Part shown: piece by piece, positions 58,137-64,000 of the stretch
Position numbering within the stretch: position 1 is the stretch's first letter
Layout: every line of letters starts with the position of its first letter
Assembly (NCBI RefSeq): GCF_000026365.1
Contig: NC_012991.1
Coordinates: forward strand, 558,001-622,000
DNA length: 64,000 nt
DNA from: Zygosaccharomyces rouxii
Taxonomy: Eukaryota; Ascomycota; Saccharomycetes; Saccharomycetales; Saccharomycetaceae
Reading direction: 5' to 3'
Made by a program: the position numbers and the translations under genes
Notes under the pieces: generated by a model
Seen by the model: the letters and a program-made list of their open reading frames with translations, nothing else
The model's database searches: none
What the model was told of the DNA's origin: nothing

Positions 58137-58143
58137 TGAAACA
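58137..58143 (+). promoter_or_regulatory. Pheromone response element (Ste12 site) near STE11
   Basis: TGAAACA is an exact Ste12 core, 130 bp before STE11 (opposite orientation) and 157 bp before the small gene at 58300. Only one perfect copy was seen; Ste12 usually acts through two or more. Confidence 0.4.
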
Positions 58144-58299
58144 GGTACCATGTTGTGTTATATTTAGAGGTAAAGTTAACTTAACTCCTAAGACACGAAG
58201 TTATCCATCTAATCAACCGTTGATCTAGATTTGTATATCATTCTACGTCTATCTACCTATCTACCTATCTCACTGATCCTCATCATTTTCATCATTAAC

Positions 58300-58551
58300 A
58301 TGTCTGATCCCTCTCATACTCATAACGATCAGCCTAAGGATCCACAGTTTGCCCAGAAGGAAGCTCATTTAGAAGAGGACCCTACTTTGAAGCTTGAGCG
58401 TGCTGGTAAGATTAAGGAACTGAATGCAGCTTCGCTGAGGAAACCACACGCAAGATCGTTTGGTAAGTCTTTCCAAGTACCAGATGAACGACAAGAGCGC
58501 AATAATGCCGGGGGGTTGTTAAGAAACGATGGCCATAGACCTGGTAACTGA
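58300..58551 (+). CDS. Small hydrophilic protein, YLR361C-A-like
   Basis: The ATG at 58300 gives 83 residues, charged and without membrane spans or known domain (MSDPSHTHNDQPKDPQF; AGKIKELNAASLRKPHARSFGK). The longer frame from 58231 starts with TTG and is hydrophobic, so it is not used. S. cerevisiae has the small unknown gene YLR361C-A between DCR2 and STE11, in the same relative orientation. Identity rests on position and size; the function is unknown. A CTATCTAC repeat lies in its leader (58247-58270). Confidence 0.75.
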   Translation: MSDPSHTHNDQPKDPQFAQKEAHLEEDPTLKLERAGKIKELNAASLRKPHARSFGKSFQVPDERQERNNAGGLLRNDGHRPGN

Positions 58552-58795
58552 TAAGTAGGAAAATATTGTGCTGAAGAAGAGGATGTTGAAGAGTTATGTA
58601 GATTAAGATGAAGTTGAACTGGAGCGATGGCTCATCGTTAATTCCTGTTCAATATTATTCTGTGATGATCGATATGCGGCGCAACAACGTGGATATTGCG
58701 GACCCTTTGGAGAAGATGGATACTTTACAAGAACTCATCACATAGAAATGTGTTAGGAATACAAAGCAAAAAAACAGAAAGGGTCACTATCTTAA

Positions 58796-60547
58796 ATGTC
58801 GATTATATCGAAACGTTATCTGAGGTATCTGCCCTATATACTACTATTCGTTTTCATTGAAAAATCTATACTATTTGTACCCTGGCGCCAATCGAATTTC
58901 CCCTTCCACAAAAGGGTCGATCACATAAGGACACATTCGAATGTGAGAGAATGGCTAAGATCTAATAGTTTGGAGCACATCGATGAGTACGATCATGTAG
59001 CAGTCAACGTTGGTATTGTCCAATGTTTCCATCTAGGAGACTGGTGGTCACGCTGTAGCGTTAGAAACGAATTAAGGAAGGATGCTATTAGTTCACGAAG
59101 AAAAGTCATATGGAAAGATCTATTGGGACCCACGAGGTTTAAATGGGTTGGGTTCTCGGATTACTTGTTCTACGATACTCTAAGCGTTTACGATCTTAGT
59201 CAGTTGGAGGAAGAAGATAAGGGTAAGCAGGTCTTATTGATATCGATATCCGGAGAGCCCGTCGAGGGAGAAGGGAATTCAGAAATAGTTGATACATTCT
59301 ATGTTAATTATGTGCCCTTGCAAATAGAAAATTTGGTGAATGGCAGGCCAGTCATCAGCGACATTAGCGTTTTATTTGGTGAAGATTGCGTGGACCCTAG
59401 AAAGAATTGGGAATTAGATAGATCATGGGTTTTCAAAATGGGAGAATTCCCCAGTTTTATCACCACTCGGAGACTCAGCACGAAATATTTAGAAGATTGG
59501 AGACCACGTTTAACCGTTGGGGAAGATGGTGCTTACAAAATTGTTCAATTAGCAGATTTGCATTTTGGTGTCGGAAAGGGTGAATGTCTCGATGAGTTTC
59601 CTGCTCATGACCACTGTGAAGCTGATCCTAAGACCACTAAATTTGTGGAAGAGGTGTTGGACATAGAACAACCAGACATGGTTATATTTACGGGTGATCA
59701 AATCATGGGTAGTAGGTCTAAACAGGATTCAGAAACGGCATTGCTTAAGACTTTAGCACCTGTCATATCTAAGGGTATTCCCTGGGCAATGGTGTGGGGG
59801 AATCATGACGATGAAGGAACTTTGAATCGTTGGGAGTTATCGAAATTTGTAAATGACTTACCCCTATCATTATTTATGGTTGGTCCTAAAGATACAGCGG
59901 ATAATACATTTGGTGTCGGTAATTATTTCCATCAGGTTATGGATTTTGAAAATAGACAGCCGGTATTAACTTTTTATTTCTTAGATTCTCACAAATACTC
60001 TACTACTGGTAAAATTTTCCCAGGTTACGATTGGATTAAAGAAGACCAATGGGATTATTTTAAAAGAATATATGATGAAAAATTGTATCAACATATTAGG
60101 AATACTCAAAAACCACATTTATCTATGGCGTTTTTCCATATCCCCACACCTGAATATTTGCACGAGGCTTCGAGGGAAAGACCTGGTGAATCTAATCCCA
60201 TCATTGGAAACCCCATGGAAGGTGTTACGGCGCCTCGATACGATTCAAAAGCTGCGGCCGCCTTAGCACACATGAATGTACAAGCTGCATCCTGCGGTCA
60301 TGATCACTCTAATGATTACTGTTTATTGGACGATAGTAGTCCTCAAAAGATCTGGTTCTGTTATGGTGGTGCCGTTGGTGAAGGCGGTTACGGCGATCAC
60401 AATGACGGGTACGAGCGTCGTGTAAGAATCTATCATTTCGAAACTAAAGACGGGAATATTTACACTTGGAAAAGGTTGAATAGTTCCCCTATAAATTATT
60501 TTGATTACCAGCTCATTGCGTCCGGCGGTGTTTCAAAAACTGGATAA
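58796..60547 (+). CDS. DCR2: Dcr2, metallophosphatase promoting Start and UPR turn-off
   Basis: Dcr2 dephosphorylates Sic1 to speed G1/S and acts on Ire1. The 583-residue protein has an N-terminal membrane anchor (YILLFVFIEKSILFV) and a calcineurin-like phosphoesterase domain from about 245: LADLHFG (from 252), TGDQIMG, WGNHDDEG, FHIPTPEY and CGHDHSNDYC are the metal-ligand blocks. S. cerevisiae DCR2 is YLR361C with 578 residues. Its last 35 bp overlap the end of VPS38 on the other strand. Confidence 0.94.
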   Translation: MSIISKRYLRYLPYILLFVFIEKSILFVPWRQSNFPFHKRVDHIRTHSNVREWLRSNSLEHIDEYDHVAVNVGIVQCFHLGDWWSRCSVRNELRKDAISSRRKVIWKDLLGPTRFKWVGFSDYLFYDTLSVYDLSQLEEEDKGKQVLLISISGEPVEGEGNSEIVDTFYVNYVPLQIENLVNGRPVISDISVLFGEDCVDPRKNWELDRSWVFKMGEFPSFITTRRLSTKYLEDWRPRLTVGEDGAYKIVQLADLHFGVGKGECLDEFPAHDHCEADPKTTKFVEEVLDIEQPDMVIFTGDQIMGSRSKQDSETALLKTLAPVISKGIPWAMVWGNHDDEGTLNRWELSKFVNDLPLSLFMVGPKDTADNTFGVGNYFHQVMDFENRQPVLTFYFLDSHKYSTTGKIFPGYDWIKEDQWDYFKRIYDEKLYQHIRNTQKPHLSMAFFHIPTPEYLHEASRERPGESNPIIGNPMEGVTAPRYDSKAAAALAHMNVQAASCGHDHSNDYCLLDDSSPQKIWFCYGGAVGEGGYGDHNDGYERRVRIYHFETKDGNIYTWKRLNSSPINYFDYQLIASGGVSKTG

Positions 60548-61772
60548 CTTGTATTATATTACCGTTAAAACAATCAATGGCCTGGCTTAAAAGTTCTATA
60601 TCTTTAATGTTATCCAAATATAGTGGAGTTGTGCCGTTCACCGTAGAGGTACTTCCGCAGTACATCAGTTCATGTGGTAATGGAATACTGCATATGCTTG
60701 TGGCTATTAAGGTCACAAACAAAGTATAATAACCAAGACAAGTGCTAGTCAATTTTTTGCTAGCTTCAGATCCATCAGTGGCTAATTCCAGCAGTTTTGT
60801 TTTGTTTAATAAATCAAGTGTTAGTCTATCGTAAAGTGAAGATGATGAATCTAGAAGTGTCCTGTTAAATGTAACGAATCCCGCTCGTACGTGGAAAAGG
60901 TCTGTTGTTTGAAATATTCCAATCAACTGTGCTAATTTCTTCGCTCTCATGCTTTCCAGTCTGTTTCTACTCTGAATAAGGTTCGGATATGTATTACCAT
61001 AGTAATCGTTCAACGAATGTGGTTGTGAATCTTTTTCTTCAGACTCAGCAAAATGTTCAACGGAATCACGAAGTCTTCGTAGATCTAGCTGTTTCTTTTG
61101 GATTCTTACTTTCAATTGGTGATTGTAGTCCCTTAAATGAGTTACGAACCACTGATGCCTCTTGTGTTCATCTTGAATCTGTCTTTCCACCCTCTCAGAA
61201 ATTTGTTGACTTTCCTCCATAACTTGCGAAGTATATTCCAAAATTTTATTCAACTTTAAAGCATAGTTGAAAGTGAATGATTTCTTAATCTTAATGCTTG
61301 AATTTGCTCTCTTGTGTGTTCTAATCGATTCTTTGGGGACAGTCAACATGGAAACGTTCGGTAGTACATAGTCACCATCTACCAATTCCAATACCGGAGC
61401 GTTATAGCTTTCAATGATATCATCTGCACTAACGTGTTTAACTTGGTTCAAATCCACCTTGTAAGTTCTAAAATCAAACCAAAGCTTCTCGTCTGGTGAT
61501 GGTGAAAGCCTTTCCGGCAACTCTGCCACCAATCTCAGCGTAAAATGCGTCAACGGGCTATCCTGTGGTGGCAATTCATTAAATTGAACACTGTACAATG
61601 ACCCCTGTTGTACTTCACTAACGTATAACGTCTGCCCTTTACCATTTTCAATCACTATGAAATAAGATGGGAACCACATTAATTGTTGGGAATTCCTCTG
61701 ACCCACACAGAGGTTGCTTATCTTGACGGATCTAACATGCCTTAACCTCCGTTTCAACAAATATTGTCCCAT
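60513..61772 (-). CDS. VPS38: Vps38, subunit of PI3-kinase complex II
   Basis: Vps38 (UVRAG-like) directs Vps34-Vps15-Atg6 to endosomes for carboxypeptidase Y sorting. The 419-residue protein has a C2-like N-terminal half, a central coiled coil (~185-265, QQISERVERQIQDEHKRH and IQKKQLDLRRLRDSVEHF), and a C-terminal helical part with TCLGYYTLFVTLIA. S. cerevisiae Vps38 (YLR360W) has 439 residues. The coding end overlaps DCR2 by 35 bp, so the tails RRTQ (Vps38) and SKTG (Dcr2) share DNA. Confidence 0.9.
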   Translation of the reverse strand: MGQYLLKRRLRHVRSVKISNLCVGQRNSQQLMWFPSYFIVIENGKGQTLYVSEVQQGSLYSVQFNELPPQDSPLTHFTLRLVAELPERLSPSPDEKLWFDFRTYKVDLNQVKHVSADDIIESYNAPVLELVDGDYVLPNVSMLTVPKESIRTHKRANSSIKIKKSFTFNYALKLNKILEYTSQVMEESQQISERVERQIQDEHKRHQWFVTHLRDYNHQLKVRIQKKQLDLRRLRDSVEHFAESEEKDSQPHSLNDYYGNTYPNLIQSRNRLESMRAKKLAQLIGIFQTTDLFHVRAGFVTFNRTLLDSSSSLYDRLTLDLLNKTKLLELATDGSEASKKLTSTCLGYYTLFVTLIATSICSIPLPHELMYCGSTSTVNGTTPLYLDNIKDIELLSQAIDCFNGNIIQVIQFLKHRRTQ

Positions 61773-61936
61773 ATGGACTGGAATTAATCCCTTGCCACCT
61801 TTCTACTATTTAAATTGTATTCCTTTTGTGTAAAGTACGTTATTGATGAAGTTTTCCATTGTTAAAGGTTCCCGGACATAGTACCAACGTTAATCACCAC
61901 TTAGAAGAACCATCAGCCATCAAAATACTGAGTGTA

Positions 61937-62662
61937 ATGGCATCCATGCTCATTTCTTTATCTCATTTCTGTGATAAACATGGGCCAAGAATCTTACTAG
62001 TGACGCAAGCTGCTATTAACGGTTCTACTGGTGATGAGTTGCTAGTTCCCACATATCCAACAGATTCGTACTGTGACTCGTGTCTACTACACTTCCCAAA
62101 ATCATCTACGAATGATATAAGGTCACTAAAAAGTAATATTGGTAGCCAATGCTTTGTTTCTACCCAATACAGTTCCATAAGGTATCAACTGTTAACGCAT
62201 ATTATAAGAAGATCATTCTCCGAAGAGACTATGATTTACGATGGGATGCCCTTGGTATTCTACGATGATATCAGAGGTTTAAATTTAGTTATGGGGTTCA
62301 AATTGAACGATGAAAATGCTAGAGGTAATGAGAGGAGGTACTGTATAATTTTCACTATTGATTCTAAGGATCACAAGTCCTCAATGAAACTATTATCAGA
62401 GAACTGGAATTTTATTACTGGAGGTTTCGATAAAATGATAAAATACATTTGCAATTCACATCGACAGGAAATTGAAAGGCAGAATAATGTTAACGATGAG
62501 AGGAGTAATTTTAATTTACTAGGTAGAACTTATCTAAGAGGTAATAAAGTGAAAGTGCCGAGAAATCTGGCGGAACTTACGCATGATGAGCTTTTATTTG
62601 TTAGATTACACAAGTGGAATGCATATCTGTTGAATTCATGCATGAAAAGTCGAGTTGAATAA
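61937..62662 (+). CDS. LST7: Lst7, folliculin-like GAP subunit of TORC1 signalling
   Basis: Lst4-Lst7 is the vacuolar GAP for Gtr2 that relays amino-acid status to TORC1. The ATG at 61937 gives 241 residues, against 242 for S. cerevisiae Lst7 (YGR057C); the longer frame starts TTG. The longin-like N-terminus reads LISLSHFCDKHGPRILLVTQ. CDSCLLHFP and YSSIRYQLLTHIIRRSFSEE are folliculin-family blocks. An alternative ATG lies three codons in (61946). It is divergent from VPS38. Confidence 0.9.
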   Translation: MASMLISLSHFCDKHGPRILLVTQAAINGSTGDELLVPTYPTDSYCDSCLLHFPKSSTNDIRSLKSNIGSQCFVSTQYSSIRYQLLTHIIRRSFSEETMIYDGMPLVFYDDIRGLNLVMGFKLNDENARGNERRYCIIFTIDSKDHKSSMKLLSENWNFITGGFDKMIKYICNSHRQEIERQNNVNDERSNFNLLGRTYLRGNKVKVPRNLAELTHDELLFVRLHKWNAYLLNSCMKSRVE

Positions 62663-62760
62663 GTTATTTTGTTCATCTTTATCTTATTGGAAGGGTCAGT
62701 TATGTAATGAAAGTAATGATAATATACATAAGTTCGATATCATTTTATCTTCTTTTGTGA

Positions 62761-64000
62761 TTAAACATTTAGTTTGACGTCAACATCATTAATGTGCTTT
62801 TCAAAAGGTTGTAAAGCTTTCTTAACGTCTTTACCAACAAATTTCTCTACCTGTTGTGGTGCTCTACCGACAAATGTGGATGGGTTCAACAATGTTGCCA
62901 ATTGGGTATGGATTGGTTTAAAGAATGGGTCATTCTTGACACGTTCGATCAGGTCGTTGTCACCACCTTCTTCCTTGACGACAGCGGCAGCTTGGTGAGA
63001 CAAGACTCTGATCTTTTCGTGGACTTCTTGTCTAGATGCACCCTTTTCTACCATTGCCATAATAATGTTTTCAGTAGCCATGAATGGCAATTCACTGTTG
63101 ATTCTTCTTTCAATAACCTTTGGGTAAACCACCATACCAGAAGAAATGTTCAATAGAGTAGACAAAAGAATATCGGCGGTTAAAAACGCACTTGGTAGAG
63201 AGATTCTTCTAATGGCGGAATCATCTAAAGTTCTTTCAAACCATTGCACTGAAGCAGTTTGTACAGCATCGTTGAAAAGAGATCCCATGTGTCTTGCCAA
63301 TGAACAAACACGTTCACAACGCATTGGGTTTCTCTTGTAGGCCATAGCAGAAGAACCAATTTGGGTCTTCTCAAATGGTTCTTCCACTTCTTTCAAGTTA
63401 GCCAATAATCTAATATCAGTGGCCATCTTATGAGCAGTGGCAGCAAACGATGCAAGAGGAGCCAACACATCAATGTCGATTTTTCTGGAGTAAGTTTGAC
63501 CTGTTACTGGGTAAACAGTTTCAAAGCCCAGTAGTTCAGTGACCCTTTGGTCTAGCTCCTCCACTTTGTCGTGGTTTCCGTGGAACAAGGCCAAGAAAGA
63601 TGCCTGAGTACCTGTAGTACCCTTAACACCACGTAATCCAATATCGTTTCTAGCTCTGTCGAAATTTCTCAAATCCCAGAGTAAATCTTGAATCCAAAGT
63701 GTAACTCTTTTACCCAAAGTTGTCAGTTGGGCTGGTTGGAAATGAGTCCAACCAAGAACTGGAACATCCTTATAATTTAGGGCAAATTTAGATAATCTGT
63801 CAATAACATTAATCAATTTGGGGATTATAACATCGTAAGCATCTCTCAAAAAGATCAAGTCGGCATTATCAGTGACGAAGCAAGACGTAGCCCCTAAATG
63901 GATGATACCAGCGGCAGCTGGACAAGTTTCACCAAAGGTATGAACATGAGCCATAACATCATGTCTAACAATAGCTTCTTGAGCAGATGCCTGTGCAATT
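62761..64000 (-). CDS. ADE13: Adenylosuccinate lyase (5' end cut by the window)
   Basis: Ade13 cleaves SAICAR to AICAR and adenylosuccinate to AMP. The frame stays open to the right edge (...[22 protein letters not shown]), so roughly 413 of about 482 residues are present. [41 protein letters not shown] and the fumarate-lyase signature [10 protein letters not shown] are visible. Codon use is strongly biased. It follows LST7 convergently, and VPS38/ADE13 are neighbours in S. cerevisiae (YLR360W/YLR359W). Confidence 0.97.
   Translation of the reverse strand, partial: IAQASAQEAIVRHDVMAHVHTFGETCPAAAGIIHLGATSCFVTDNADLIFLRDAYDVIIPKLINVIDRLSKFALNYKDVPVLGWTHFQPAQLTTLGKRVTLWIQDLLWDLRNFDRARNDIGLRGVKGTTGTQASFLALFHGNHDKVEELDQRVTELLGFETVYPVTGQTYSRKIDIDVLAPLASFAATAHKMATDIRLLANLKEVEEPFEKTQIGSSAMAYKRNPMRCERVCSLARHMGSLFNDAVQTASVQWFERTLDDSAIRRISLPSAFLTADILLSTLLNISSGMVVYPKVIERRINSELPFMATENIIMAMVEKGASRQEVHEKIRVLSHQAAAVVKEEGGDNDLIERVKNDPFFKPIHTQLATLLNPSTFVGRAPQQVEKFVGKDVKKALQPFEKHINDVDVKLNV

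Overview
The window is nuclear DNA of a budding yeast (Saccharomycetaceae). The genes are compact and mostly intronless. The few introns have canonical yeast GTATGT/TACTAAC signals, one tRNA-Lys is split, and nearly every protein has a recognisable Saccharomyces cerevisiae counterpart. Genes that S. cerevisiae keeps on separate paralogous chromosome blocks are interleaved here in one order: YDL057W-YDL048C (chr IV) with SEC61, FBP1 and PSY3 (chr XII), then YLR372-YLR359 (chr XII) with YGR067C-YGR057C (chr VII). That is the pre-whole-genome-duplication arrangement. With a delta-12 oleate desaturase and a cytosolic GH85 ENGase, both absent from S. cerevisiae, this points to a non-WGD yeast, probably of the Zygosaccharomyces/Torulaspora group. 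The group assignment is inference; the gene order rests on remembered S. cerevisiae locus names.

Layout. 1-6.7 kb: the 3' tail of an unidentified gene, a hydrolase-phosphatase fusion (YDL057W-like), MBP1, PSA1. 6.7-15.7 kb: an extra ERG25 copy, split tRNA-Lys(UUU), GH85 ENGase, SEC61, MCH1, PBP4. 15.7-26.2 kb: FBP1, SLC1, PSY3 (with an intron), LHP1, KNH1, FAD2, STP4-like factor, ELO3. 26.4-35.8 kb: ROM2, ARC18 (with a 6-nt first exon), SSQ1, MDM30. 37-44.9 kb: an Adr1-like zinc-finger factor, RPS22B (5'UTR intron with a probable snoRNA, plus a coding intron), VHT1, GRX8, SPT4, COX18, a small basic YLR363W-A-like protein. 45-64 kb: ADE6, the syntenic ERG25, NMD4, SPR3, PEF1 (with an intron), STE11, a YLR361C-A-like protein, DCR2, VPS38, LST7, and ADE13 running off the right edge.

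The genes are mostly independent housekeeping functions. Lipid metabolism is well represented: two C-4 sterol oxidases, an oleate desaturase, a fatty-acid elongase and a lysophosphatidate acyltransferase. So are purine synthesis (ADE6, ADE13) and signalling (ROM2, STE11). Several promoters carry textbook sites that agree with the gene identity: sterol response elements before both ERG25 copies, a vitamin-H element before VHT1, PAC sites before LHP1 and the YLR363W-A-like gene, Bas1/Gcn4 sites before ADE6, an Ndt80 element before SPR3, and a Ste12 element before STE11.

I found no mobile element, CRISPR array, virus-like sequence or clearly undescribed multigene system. The most useful results are three split genes whose short or shifted first exons are missed by simple ORF calling (PSY3, ARC18, PEF1), a pair of ERG25 genes with signs of gene conversion, an FBP1 that has lost the PKA-site region but keeps its N-terminal proline, and the hydrolase-phosphatase fusion. 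Start codons were checked by eye, and several reading frames were trimmed to their first real ATG.
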